Assembly (NCBI RefSeq): GCF_013409595.1 | Contig: NZ_JACCBD010000001.1 | Location: 992,001-1,056,000, forward strand | Length of the DNA stretch: 64,000 nt | Source: Leucobacter aridicollis | GTDB taxonomy: Bacteria; Actinomycetota; Actinomycetes; Actinomycetales; Microbacteriaceae | Reading direction: 5' to 3' | Part shown: one piece after another, positions 57,177-64,000 of the stretch | How positions within the stretch are numbered: the first letter of the stretch is position 1 | How the letters are laid out: the number at the start of each line of letters is the position of its first letter | The notes under the pieces: model-generated | Told to the model about the DNA's origin: nothing | Databases searched by the model: none | The model's input: the letters and a program-made list of their open reading frames with translations, nothing else | Program-made: the position numbers and the translations under genes

Positions 57177-57688
57177 CTCGCAGCCGCCTTAGGGTCGCGC
57201 TCGATGGACTCCCATGGGTACCCGTGGCGCCGGAACGCGGCGGCGATCGCGAGCTTGCCGCCCTCGACGTCGTCGTGAAACAGGATCCGCCCCTCGGGGG
57301 ACTCGATTCGCACCTTGCCGCCCCTCGCATACACGCCGCCGACCTGGCCGCGCTCGATGATGCGGGTGTCGTCGCCCTCGGTGACAGTGATCTCCTCATC
57401 GGTGAGGACCAGCGTTGCGGCCTCGTGGGTGATGAAGAACGCGATGGTGAGACCGACGAGGCCGAGTGCGGCGGGCCGGCCGATCACCATGAGGGGCGAG
57501 TCGATTGAGCCGATGGCCTCCAGCACGGTGAAGTAGGGGATGGGCCACGATGCGGCGTGTTGGAGGAGCCAGGGGAGTGCGACACCAAGCCCGACGCCGG
57601 CCGCGCCGAGCACCGCCCAGACGAGCAGCTTGGTGCGGGGTGTCATCTTGAGCGTTGTCGCGTCGCCGCTCTGCTGACCGGTCGTCAT
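57173..57688 (-). CDS. YqeB-like membrane protein
   Basis: A 171-residue protein with two hydrophobic helices (about residues 22-45 and 67-88) and a soluble C-terminal domain (LTDEEITVTEGDDTRIIERG, KAAAR end) resembling YqeB-type proteins. Function unknown. First gene of a two-gene operon with the PaaX-like regulator. An inverted repeat at 57703-57719 is just upstream. Confidence 0.75.
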   Translation of the reverse strand: MTTGQQSGDATTLKMTPRTKLLVWAVLGAAGVGLGVALPWLLQHAASWPIPYFTVLEAIGSIDSPLMVIGRPAALGLVGLTIAFFITHEAATLVLTDEEITVTEGDDTRIIERGQVGGVYARGGKVRIESPEGRILFHDDVEGGKLAIAAAFRRHGYPWESIERDPKAAAR

Positions 57689-57702
57689 GTCAGTTCCAAG
57701 TT

Positions 57703-57719
57703 ATCGTTCACGAAACGAT
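57703..57719. promoter_or_regulatory. Candidate operator of the YqeB-PaaX operon
   Basis: ATCGTT (57703-57708) and AACGAT (57714-57719) form a perfect six-base inverted repeat with a five-base spacer, within an AT-rich island 15-50 bases before the YqeB start. A wider pair TATCG/CGATA (57702-57706, 57731-57735) flanks it. PaaX-type regulators bind such dyads, so autoregulation is plausible. Confidence 0.5.
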
Positions 57720-57738
57720 CGTATCATTAGCGATAGAT

Positions 57739-57792
57739 TTGGGGTTGGGGTTGGGGTTGGGGTTGGGGTTGGGGTTGGGGTTGGGGTTGGGG
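57739..57792 (+). repeat. Nine tandem TTGGGG hexamers
   Basis: Exactly nine uninterrupted units of TTGGGG (54 bases), followed by CGGGGCC. The G-rich strand is plus. It lies between the stop of the CGNR gene and the start of the YqeB-like gene, both on the minus strand. With nine G4 runs it can form several stacked G-quadruplexes. The hexamer is identical to the Tetrahymena telomere repeat, but the location is internal in a bacterial contig. Confidence 0.95.
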
Positions 57793-57817
57793 CGGGGCCG
57801 CGGGGCGACCTCCGCGC

Positions 57818-58384
57818 TCACTGCGGAACGTTGGCGGCAGTCGCGGACGCCCGGTGCTGCGCCACGCGCGTTCGCGTCGCGCAGGTCGTACTGCAGAATC
57901 GCTGCGGGGCGCGTCGCCCTTCGTCGATGAACACGTTGTTGCAGGTGGCGGCCGCGCACACGCCCCACGCGCAGCGGCCGCGCTCCGCGAGCCAGCCGGC
58001 GAGGGCGAAGGCGCCGAGTCGGGTGAGCGCCTGCGCGGCGCTCGGCGCGGTGGTCAGTGCGGGTCGGAGCGCCCAGCGGCCGTCGGGGAGCTCGGCGAGT
58101 GCTGTGGGGGCGGGGTCGGACGCCATGAGCGCGTTCAGGGCGTGAGCGGCCGCGTGGGGATCCTGTTCCCGAAATACTGCGCGGAGCGCGGCGACGGCGG
58201 ACGCGAGCGTTGCTGCGTCTCCCGCGTGCGCGTCCGTGGTGAGCTGGGCGAGTTCGGGGGCGCCGTGGGTCGTGGCGAGCTGAGGCCAGGCGGCGGTCAG
58301 GTCAGGTGCGTTGACCGCGTCGGCGAGGAATCGGAGTCCGAGCGGGCGAGTGGGGTCTGTGGCGAAGGTGGCGCGAACTGGCAT
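57818..58384 (-). CDS. CGNR zinc-finger (ABATE-domain) regulator
   Basis: A 188-residue protein. N-terminal ABATE-like stress-response domain (LGLRFLADAVN...) and a C-terminal CGNR zinc finger: WGVCAAATCNNVFIDEGRR then RFCSTTCATRTRVAQHRA, with four cysteines. In place of C-G-N-R the sequence reads C-N-N then C-A-T-R. Such proteins are presumed transcription factors. The ATG at 58384 is the family start. Divergent from the flavin monooxygenase with 48 bases between, which contain a perfect palindrome. Confidence 0.85.
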   Translation of the reverse strand: MPVRATFATDPTRPLGLRFLADAVNAPDLTAAWPQLATTHGAPELAQLTTDAHAGDAATLASAVAALRAVFREQDPHAAAHALNALMASDPAPTALAELPDGRWALRPALTTAPSAAQALTRLGAFALAGWLAERGRCAWGVCAAATCNNVFIDEGRRAPQRFCSTTCATRTRVAQHRASATAANVPQ

Positions 58385-58394
58385 GTGTATAGGG

Positions 58395-58421
58395 TAACGT
58401 CTAAAGCGGAAATAGACGTTA
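58395..58421. promoter_or_regulatory. Perfect palindromic operator between CGNR and monooxygenase genes
   Basis: TAACGTCTA (58395-58403), nine-base spacer, TAGACGTTA (58413-58421): all nine positions pair. Placed symmetrically between divergent starts at 58384 and 58433, it is the expected binding site for a dimeric regulator, most simply the adjacent CGNR protein. Confidence 0.75.
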
Positions 58422-58432
58422 CGGAGGGCGCT

Positions 58433-59938
58433 ATGCAGGAAACCACAACGCATCGCGAGGTCATCATCGTTGGGGCGGGCCCCGTCGGGCTTACGCTCGC
58501 ACTGCTGCTGCGTCGGGCCGGTGTTGACGTGCTGGTGCTCGAAGCTCACCCGGGGTTGTCGCGCCACCCGAAGGCCCGAGGCGTCGCTGCGAGCTCAATG
58601 GAGACCTACCGCGGGCTCGGAATCGAGGGGGCGGTCCGGGCGGCGTCCCTGCCTTCCGAGCACGTACGGTTCTTCCGCGGCGACAGTCTCGTGGACGCCG
58701 CTGCGGAGCTGATAACTGGCGCGGCCGATCCTGCCGAGGGGTCGGCGAACACGCCCTCACCGGGCGCGTTGTGTTCTCAGGACCGGCTCGAGCCCGTGCT
58801 CGCCGACGCGGCGCGCGCGGCCGGAGCGGACCTGATATTCGGGGCGAGGGTGACCGATGTTGCTGAAACCGAGCACGGGGTCGAGGTCTCAGTCGACGGC
58901 GGTGCTGGGCTGCGTACGCTCACCGCCGACTGGGTCGTCGGGTGTGACGGCTCGCGCAGTATCGTCCGAGAGCGCGCGGGGATCTCGCTTTCGGGCGATC
59001 AGGATCTCGGCCGCTTTCTCTCCGTCCGCTTCCGCGCGCCGCTCGGCGCGACCGTGCGGGGGCGCGAGGCGACGTCTTATTTCATCTCAGGGGGCAAGGG
59101 TGGGTTTCTCGCAGTCGACAACGACACCGAATGGATCTACCAGTACCCAATCGCCGAGGGTGTTGACTCCGAGGCGCTGCGACACGACGTGCCGCGGCTG
59201 GTCGGGCTCGTCCGCGATGCCGCCGGCATTCCGGAGCTCGCAGTGGAAATCACGGACACGATGCTCTGGCGCATGGACGCCTGCGTCGCCGACTCGTTCC
59301 GCGCGGGCCGCCTCCTGCTCGCGGGCGACTCGGCTCACCAGACCCCGCCGACGGGCGGCCACGGCATGAACGTCGGCATTGCCGACGCACAGACGCTCGC
59401 GTGGCAGCTCGCTGCGGTGATCCAGGGCCGGGCGGGCGGCGCCCTGCTCGACACCTACACGGCAGAGCGCCGAGCCGTCGCGGTCGCGGTCGTTGCGCGC
59501 TCGCGCGGCAACGCCGGCCGGGCATACGGGATCGAGGACGAGCTGCTGTTGGGAACTGGATACGCCCCGGCGCCAGTCCTTCCCGAAGGCGCGTATGCGC
59601 CGGCCGCAACGCCGGGACGTCGGCTGCCACACGCTGACCTCGACGGTGGCGGCTCAGTGCTCGACATCGAGTGGGGACGTGCCAGGCTGCTGATCGCGGG
59701 CGGCGTTGCACGCTGGGCGGAGGCCGTCGGCTCGCTCGCTCCCGCGTCCCACCTCGAGCTTCCGGTTGTCTCGCTGACCGAGGGGGAGTGGGCGTCAGCC
59801 GCGCTCCTGAAGCGCGCCGAACTCGCGCCAGGTGAGGCGCTGCTTGTGCGCCCGGACGGGGTGGTCGCTGCGCGTGCGGCAGCGGCCGAGCCCGTCGGCT
59901 GGCTCAACCAAGCACTCGGGGCGATGCTGCGACGCTAG
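58433..59938 (+). CDS. FAD-dependent aromatic-type monooxygenase
   Basis: A 501-residue class A flavoprotein hydroxylase. Motifs: GxGxxG in IIVGAGPVGLTLALLLRRAG, the DG motif WVVGCDGSRSIVRERAG, and the GD motif LLLAGDSAHQTPPTGGHGMN. The C-terminal thioredoxin-like domain of the phenol-hydroxylase subgroup is recognisable (GRRLPHADL). Relatives hydroxylate phenols, tetracyclines, rifamycins or polyketide intermediates; the substrate is unknown. The ATG at 58433 follows GGAGGG; the frame is open far upstream but overlaps the divergent gene. Regulation by the adjacent palindrome is likely. Confidence 0.9.
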   Translation: MQETTTHREVIIVGAGPVGLTLALLLRRAGVDVLVLEAHPGLSRHPKARGVAASSMETYRGLGIEGAVRAASLPSEHVRFFRGDSLVDAAAELITGAADPAEGSANTPSPGALCSQDRLEPVLADAARAAGADLIFGARVTDVAETEHGVEVSVDGGAGLRTLTADWVVGCDGSRSIVRERAGISLSGDQDLGRFLSVRFRAPLGATVRGREATSYFISGGKGGFLAVDNDTEWIYQYPIAEGVDSEALRHDVPRLVGLVRDAAGIPELAVEITDTMLWRMDACVADSFRAGRLLLAGDSAHQTPPTGGHGMNVGIADAQTLAWQLAAVIQGRAGGALLDTYTAERRAVAVAVVARSRGNAGRAYGIEDELLLGTGYAPAPVLPEGAYAPAATPGRRLPHADLDGGGSVLDIEWGRARLLIAGGVARWAEAVGSLAPASHLELPVVSLTEGEWASAALLKRAELAPGEALLVRPDGVVAARAAAAEPVGWLNQALGAMLRR

Positions 59939-60414
59939 CGGCCCGCAGGCGCCCCGCCCTCCGCGGCTTCCTCGAGTCGCACCGGGCCGGAACCCTGTTC
60001 GGCGAGGACGTCGCCGGGGTTCAGTGCGTTGCAACTGCTGAGCGAGAGGCAGCCGCACCCAATGCAGGCCGAAAGCTCCTGCTGGAGCGCCTCGATGCGC
60101 CGCTTGCGCTCGTCAAGGAGCGCTGCCCAGCGGGCGGAGATGCGCATCCAGTCACGCTTGCTCGGCATTCGGTCTGCTGGGAGGGTCTCAAACACCGCGG
60201 CAACCTCGGTGAGCGGGATGCCGAGGCGCTTTGCGTAGCCGATGATCGAGAGCCTGCGCAGCGTGTGGCGGGGATAGCGTCGCTGGTTGCCGGCGGTGCG
60301 CACCGAGGTGATGAGCCCCTCCTGCTCGTAGAAGCGGATCGCTGAGGTCGCGATGCCGGCACGTGCAGCGACCTCCCCGATGGTGAGGTGATCGGTGGGA
60401 GTCTTGCGTTCCAT
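59935..60414 (-). CDS. soxR: Redox-sensitive transcriptional activator SoxR
   Basis: A 159-residue MerR-family regulator. MerR HTH LTIGEVAARAGIATSAIRFYE, dimer helix, and the SoxR-specific 2Fe-2S motif C-I-G-C-G-C-L-S-L-S-S-C near the C-terminus. In actinobacteria SoxR responds to redox-active compounds rather than superoxide alone. The ATG at 60414 fits the family. Divergent from an MFS gene across a SoxR box. Confidence 0.95.
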   Translation of the reverse strand: MERKTPTDHLTIGEVAARAGIATSAIRFYEQEGLITSVRTAGNQRRYPRHTLRRLSIIGYAKRLGIPLTEVAAVFETLPADRMPSKRDWMRISARWAALLDERKRRIEALQQELSACIGCGCLSLSSCNALNPGDVLAEQGSGPVRLEEAAEGGAPAGR

Positions 60415-60422
60415 GGCGCCCC

Positions 60423-60453
60423 TTGACTTCAAGTTAACTTGAACTTCTAGGCT
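60423..60453 (+). promoter_or_regulatory. SoxR-controlled promoter
   Basis: TTGACT (60423-60428) and TAGGCT (60448-60453) are separated by 19 bases, the over-long spacing typical of MerR-family promoters. The spacer contains the 16-base perfect palindrome TTCAAGTTAACTTGAA (60428-60443), matching the known SoxR box (CCTCAAGTTAACTTGAGG). SoxR should activate the MFS gene by untwisting this promoter. Confidence 0.9.
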
Positions 60454-60460
60454 AACCTGC

Positions 60461-61888
60461 GTGACTGAGAATGCAACGAACGTGAACCCGCGCGAACCGA
60501 AAGAACCGAGTGAGGCGCGCGCTGCCGGCCTCTTCTCTGGCGACCACATCGTGCCAGCACTGGTCCTCGCAGGAGGCACCGTGCTGTACGCGATGAACCT
60601 CTATTTCACGGCGGCGCTCATGCCCTCAATCGTCGCGAGCATTGGTGGACAGCGGCTGTTCGCGTGGGTGGCCACCGGCTTTCTCGTCGCGGCGGTGATC
60701 GCGTCGACGCTTGTTGCGCGCGCGATCACCGCGCTCGGGGCCAGGGGAGCGTACCTCGTTGGCTTCGGCGGATTTGCGCTCGGATCCGTCGCGGCCGCGG
60801 TCAGCGGCACCATGGGGATCTTCGTCGCGAGCCGCGTACTCCAGGGCGTCGGCGGTGGTCTGCTCGCGGGGCTTGGCTACGCGGTGATCCGGTCGGCGCT
60901 GCCGCAGCGGCTGTGGCTCAAGGCCTCGGCGCTCGTCTCCGCGATGTGGGGCGTTGGGGCGCTTGTTGGGCCGAGTCTCGGGGGCGTCTTTGGGCAGCTC
61001 GGAGCGTGGCGAGCGGCCTACGCGGTGCTCGCCGGCGTCGCCGTCCTGCTCGCGCTGCTCAGCATACGGGCGCTCCCAGCCCGCGTGCGGGGCGGCCGCG
61101 CGCCGGAGCCGGTGCCCTACGGGTCGCTGCTTGCGCTCGTCGCCGCCGCAGCGGCCTTCAGCGTCGCGCCCATGCTCCGCGCGGCGGGGCTCGATCTCGT
61201 GGCAATCCTTGTCGGTGTGCTCCTGCTCGTGCTGTTTCTTGCTGTGGAGTCCCGCGCGCGGCATACGGTGCTGCCTCGGCTCGCTTTCGTGCGCGGAAAC
61301 CCGCTCAAGTGGGTGTACCTCCTCGTCGCGACGCTCTGTGCCGGGGTCATGGTCGAGACCTACGTGCCGCTGTTCGGCCAGCAGCTCGCAGGGCTGACGC
61401 CGGTGTGGGCCGGGTTCCTCGGTGCGGCGCTGTCGCTCGGATGGACCGGGATGCAGCTCGTGAGCGTGCGCTTCGGGCCACGGCTCGCGCGCGCAGCGAT
61501 GGTCGGTGCCCCGGTCCTGCTCGCGCTGTCGATGGCAGCGTACGGCCTGCTGCAGGCGCCAGCTGCGAGCACCGGCAGGGTTGTCGCGTGGGCCGTCGCG
61601 TTGCTGCTCGGCGGGGTCGCGATCGGCGCCGTGTTCCCGCACCTCAGCGTGGCGGCGATGGGGGCGAGCGCCGACGGAGCCGAAGGTGAGAAGGCCGCCG
61701 CCGCGCTGAGCACGACACAGCTCATCGCGTACGCGCTTGTCTCGGCGCTGCTCGGCGTCTTTGCGGCCGGAGCCGACGGCGACCTTGTCGCGACGGCCGA
61801 ACGGATCTCCGCAGGTCTCGCCATCATGACGGGGATCGGGGTCGTGCCAGGGATCATGCTGCTCCGTGCCGCCCGCCGTCCACGCTAA
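60461..61888 (+). CDS. MFS efflux transporter under SoxR control
   Basis: A 475-residue major facilitator with about fourteen hydrophobic helices. VASRVLQGVGGGLLAGLGYAVI resembles motif C of drug/proton antiporters. GTG at 60461 is seven bases after TAGGCT, consistent with a leaderless message. SoxR control suggests it exports redox-active antibiotics or quinones; substrate unknown. Confidence 0.88.
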   Translation: MTENATNVNPREPKEPSEARAAGLFSGDHIVPALVLAGGTVLYAMNLYFTAALMPSIVASIGGQRLFAWVATGFLVAAVIASTLVARAITALGARGAYLVGFGGFALGSVAAAVSGTMGIFVASRVLQGVGGGLLAGLGYAVIRSALPQRLWLKASALVSAMWGVGALVGPSLGGVFGQLGAWRAAYAVLAGVAVLLALLSIRALPARVRGGRAPEPVPYGSLLALVAAAAAFSVAPMLRAAGLDLVAILVGVLLLVLFLAVESRARHTVLPRLAFVRGNPLKWVYLLVATLCAGVMVETYVPLFGQQLAGLTPVWAGFLGAALSLGWTGMQLVSVRFGPRLARAAMVGAPVLLALSMAAYGLLQAPAASTGRVVAWAVALLLGGVAIGAVFPHLSVAAMGASADGAEGEKAAAALSTTQLIAYALVSALLGVFAAGADGDLVATAERISAGLAIMTGIGVVPGIMLLRAARRPR

Positions 61889-61925
61889 GGAGGCCGGCGG
61901 CTCCCGGGCGTCTGCGGCAGAGAGG

Positions 61926-61954
61926 TAGACAGCGAGGGGAATCGGGGATATGAT
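61926..61954 (+). promoter_or_regulatory. infA operon promoter
   Basis: TAGACA (61926-61931), 17-base spacer, TATGAT (61949-61954). Both hexamers are near consensus, the strongest promoter-like sequence in the window. The predicted 5' UTR is about 88 bases. Confidence 0.75.
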
Positions 61955-62048
61955 TACTCGTTGGTGCTTTGTGCCTGTTTTCGTGATCGCGAAAACCGGG
62001 GGGAAGCATTCGCAAGACCGGTGAATCAACACGAGCGACAGTGAGGCT

Positions 62049-62270
62049 ATGGCGAAGAAAGACGGCGTCATCGAGATCGAGGGCCAGGTAGCTGAGGCGC
62101 TCCCGAACGCACAGTTCCGGGTAGAGCTTACAAACGGCCACAAGGTGCTCGCGCACATCTCGGGCAAAATGCGTCAGCACTACATCCGCATCCTTCCAGG
62201 GGACCGCGTGATCGTGGAGCTGACCCCGTACGATCTGACCCGCGGTCGCATCGTCTACCGTTACAAGTAG
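62049..62270 (+). CDS. infA: Translation initiation factor IF-1
   Basis: 73 residues, full-length OB-fold protein: [38 protein letters not shown] and [11 protein letters not shown]. It blocks the A site during initiation. Begins the infA-rpmJ-rpsM-rpsK-rpoA cluster. Confidence 0.98.
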   Translation: MAKKDGVIEIEGQVAEALPNAQFRVELTNGHKVLAHISGKMRQHYIRILPGDRVIVELTPYDLTRGRIVYRYK

Positions 62271-62350
62271 ACCTGCGCACGTCCATCGGAAAGTAACGAC
62301 TCGCGGCACCCCGTGAGTACGAGGACAGCGAACCCGCTAAAGGAAAAACA

Positions 62351-62467
62351 ATGAAGGTCAACCCCAGCGTTAAGCCCATCTGCGATCACTGCAAGGTGAT
62401 CCGCCGCCACGGCCGCGTCATGGTGATCTGCAAGAGCAACCCGCGTCACAAGCAGCGCCAGGGCTAA
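62351..62467 (+). CDS. rpmJ: 50S ribosomal protein L36
   Basis: 38 residues: begins [20 protein letters not shown] and ends NPRHKQRQG. The cysteine pair C-D-H-C, then C-K-S and a histidine form the zinc ribbon, so this is the zinc-binding (C+) form of L36. ATG at 62351 after AAAGGAAAAAC. Too small to be found by length filters. Confidence 0.97.
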   Translation: MKVNPSVKPICDHCKVIRRHGRVMVICKSNPRHKQRQG

Positions 62468-62525
62468 CCTGCCCGCTGCTGCTCGCAGATCAAATAAATC
62501 AAAATAGAAACAGCGCATCGAAGAA

Positions 62526-62547
62526 CCCCGCCGCTTGTGTGGCGGGG
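62526..62547 (+). promoter_or_regulatory. Hairpin in the rpsM leader
   Basis: CCCCGCC (62526-62532) and GGCGGGG (62541-62547) form a perfect stem between rpmJ and rpsM (152-base gap); a smaller CCTC/GAGG pair follows. There is no T run. It may be an attenuator or protein-binding site. Confidence 0.4.
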
Positions 62548-62619
62548 AGACACCTCGGGTCGGAGGCCTGATCCCACGATGCGCACCACACCTCCACTAA
62601 TCCGCAAGGAGAGCCAGAC

Positions 62620-62988
62620 ATGGCACGTATTGCAGGCGTAGACATCCCGCGCGAAAAGCGCGTAGAGATCGCGCTCACCTACATCTATGGCGTCGGCCGC
62701 ACGAGCGCACTCAAGACGCTCGAGGCGACTGGCATCGACGGGAACACCCGTGTTCGCGACCTCAGTGACGACCAGCTCGTTCTGCTCCGCGACCACATTG
62801 AGGGCAACTTCAAGGTTGAGGGTGACCTCCGCCGTGAGGTCCAGGCCGACATCCGCCGCAAGGTTGAGATCGGCAGCTACCAGGGTATTCGCCACCGCCG
62901 GGGCATGCCTGTGCATGGTCAGCGCACCAAGACGAACGCTCGTACCCGTAAGGGCCCGAAGCGTACCGTCGCCGGTAAGAAGAAGTAA
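62620..62988 (+). CDS. rpsM: 30S ribosomal protein S13
   Basis: 122 residues; [20 protein letters not shown] and the C-terminal [20 protein letters not shown] are diagnostic. S13 in the 30S head contacts P-site tRNA and L5. AAGGAGAG precedes the ATG. Confidence 0.98.
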   Translation: MARIAGVDIPREKRVEIALTYIYGVGRTSALKTLEATGIDGNTRVRDLSDDQLVLLRDHIEGNFKVEGDLRREVQADIRRKVEIGSYQGIRHRRGMPVHGQRTKTNARTRKGPKRTVAGKKK

Positions 62989-63035
62989 CACCGGTTCACA
63001 CCGACCATCACACATAGCTTTCAGGAGAATTCTCA

Positions 63036-63434
63036 ATGGCTGCACCTAAGTCGGCAGCGCGCAAGCCGCGCCGCAAGGACAAGAAGAACATCGCCGTGGG
63101 CCACGCCCACATCAAGTCGACGTTCAACAACACGATCATCTCGATCACGGACACCACCGGTGCCGTGCTGACCTGGGCTTCCTCGGGTGGAGTTGGCTTC
63201 AAGGGTTCGCGTAAGTCGACCCCGTTCGCCGCTCAGCTCGCCGCAGAGTCCGTCGCCCGCAAGGCGCAGGAGCACGGCATGAAGAAGGTTGACGTCTTCG
63301 TGAAGGGCCCCGGTTCGGGTCGTGAGACCGCGATCCGCTCGCTGCAGGCCGCAGGCCTCGAGGTTGGCTCGATCAACGACGTCACCCCGCAGACCCACAA
63401 CGGCTGCCGCCCGCCGAAGCGCCGCCGCGTCTGA
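63036..63434 (+). CDS. rpsK: 30S ribosomal protein S11
   Basis: 132 residues; [40 protein letters not shown] and [11 protein letters not shown] identify S11 of the 30S platform. AGGAGAA precedes the ATG. No rpsD follows, as in several actinobacterial families. Confidence 0.98.
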   Translation: MAAPKSAARKPRRKDKKNIAVGHAHIKSTFNNTIISITDTTGAVLTWASSGGVGFKGSRKSTPFAAQLAAESVARKAQEHGMKKVDVFVKGPGSGRETAIRSLQAAGLEVGSINDVTPQTHNGCRPPKRRRV

Positions 63435-63441
63435 GCCTCAC

Positions 63442-63494
63442 TGTCGCGCCGGCTCCGGCCGGCGCGACACCGGCTCTCCTCACGCGAGAACCGG
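63442..63494 (+). promoter_or_regulatory. Two hairpins between rpsK and rpoA
   Basis: Stem 1: TGTCGCGCCGG (63442-63452) and CCGGCGCGACA (63459-63469), perfect 11 pairs. Stem 2: CCGGCTCTC (63470-63478) and GAGAACCGG (63486-63494), one mismatch. They abut each other 65 bases before rpoA. No T run follows, so partial termination, processing or autoregulation is more likely than a full stop. Confidence 0.5.
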
Positions 63495-63559
63495 TACGTT
63501 CCCAACACCCTCTTTACCGCAGAGTCATATAGCGGACTCCAGCGAAAGGAACTAACACA

Positions 63560-64000
63560 GTGCTCATTGCACAGCGCCCCACTCTGACCGAAGATTCAAT
63601 CTCCGAGTACCGCTCGCGCTTCACCATCGAGCCCCTCGAGCCTGGCTTCGGTTACACGCTTGGAAACTCGCTCCGTCGTACCCTGCTCTCCTCGATCCCC
63701 GGAGCCGCTGTCACCAGCGTCCGCTTCGAGGGCGTCGCTCACGAGTTCACGACGATCCCCGGTGTCACTGAAGACGTCACCGAGATCATCCTGAACATCA
63801 AGGGCCTCGTTGTTTCGAGCGAGCACGACGAGCCGATCACCGCGTACCTTCGCAAGACCGGGGCAGGCGAGGTTACTGCCGCTGACATCTCCGCGCCGGC
63901 CGGCGTTGAGGTGCACAACCCCGAGCTGGTCATCGCGACCCTTGGCGACGACGCACAGTTCGAGCTTGAGCTCACCATTGAGCGCGGCCGTGGCTACGTT
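63560..64000 (+). CDS. rpoA: RNA polymerase alpha subunit (partial)
   Basis: The first 147 residues of RpoA; the gene continues past the window. [20 protein letters not shown] and [19 protein letters not shown] (dimerisation motif) are unambiguous. GTG start at 63560 with GAAAGGAAC upstream. Confidence 0.97.
   Translation, partial: MLIAQRPTLTEDSISEYRSRFTIEPLEPGFGYTLGNSLRRTLLSSIPGAAVTSVRFEGVAHEFTTIPGVTEDVTEIILNIKGLVVSSEHDEPITAYLRKTGAGEVTAADISAPAGVEVHNPELVIATLGDDAQFELELTIERGRGYV

Noticed and set aside
57739..57792. TTGGGG array as a linear-chromosome telomere
   Set aside because: It is internal, flanked by ordinary genes on both sides, and linear actinobacterial chromosomes use palindromic, protein-capped ends rather than such hexamers.
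60626..62167. Open frame of 513 codons antisense to the MFS gene
   Set aside because: Highly charged, without membrane helices or any domain, and it runs through the promoter of infA. Explained as a shadow of the MFS gene.
1..64000. CRISPR array, prophage, IS element or biosynthetic cluster
   Set aside because: No regularly spaced direct repeats with variable spacers, no transposase or integrase, no phage structural genes, and no cluster of assembly-line enzymes were seen on either strand.

Overview
The window is a contiguous piece of a high-GC actinobacterial chromosome. Gene families, gene order and promoter style (TANNNT boxes 6-7 bases before ATG/GTG, implying leaderless mRNAs) fit a Microbacteriaceae-type organism such as Leucobacter; the genus is an inference from gene content and no marker search was possible. 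There are no tRNA or rRNA genes, prophage, IS element or CRISPR array. Coding density is high and nearly every gene can be assigned to a family.

Layout. 0-12.5 kb: an AraC-type regulator, an MmcQ/YjbR protein, an unusual TetR-aspartate dehydrogenase fusion, a YczE-type membrane protein, a 2,4-dienoyl-CoA reductase-like flavoenzyme, a DUF4192 protein, the SufS-SufU iron-sulfur pair, a TRIC-like channel, an MFS transporter and RsmI. 12.7-29.3 kb: an FKBP lipoprotein, Dxr, a large repeat-containing surface protein whose frame is broken once, a tandem glycine riboswitch driving gcvP-gcvT-gcvH-sdaA, then RseP and IspG. Dxr and IspG belong to the same non-mevalonate isoprenoid pathway, but here they are about 12 kb apart with the surface protein and the glycine operon between them. 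29.4-43.5 kb: a PadR-regulated ABC exporter, an RNB ribonuclease, a LOG-family protein, a DksA/TraR zinc-finger protein, an AbiEi/DUF559-like protein, a repeat-rich intergenic region, a drug-resistance-type UvrA paralogue divergent from a second PadR/HAAS pair, a CPBP-like membrane protein, AroQ and TrmB.

44-56.3 kb holds the S10-spc ribosomal protein superoperon (rpsJ to rplO, without rpsN) behind a long structured leader. It ends at a strong terminator and is followed by secY-adk-map with its own promoter. 56.3-61.9 kb is an accessory stretch between core genes: paaX-like and YqeB-like genes, a nine-unit TTGGGG array, a CGNR zinc-finger regulator divergent from a flavin monooxygenase across a perfect palindrome, and SoxR divergent from an MFS efflux pump with a textbook SoxR promoter. 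62-64 kb resumes core genes: infA, rpmJ, rpsM, rpsK and the start of rpoA, which runs off the end.

Themes: several small regulator-plus-efflux or detoxification modules have visible operators; glycine is sensed by an RNA switch and disposed of through serine to pyruvate. The most unusual items are the TetR-aspartate dehydrogenase fusion, the frame-broken surface protein, the telomere-like hexamer array, and two kinds of intergenic repeat. No clearly new multi-gene defence or biosynthetic system was recognised.
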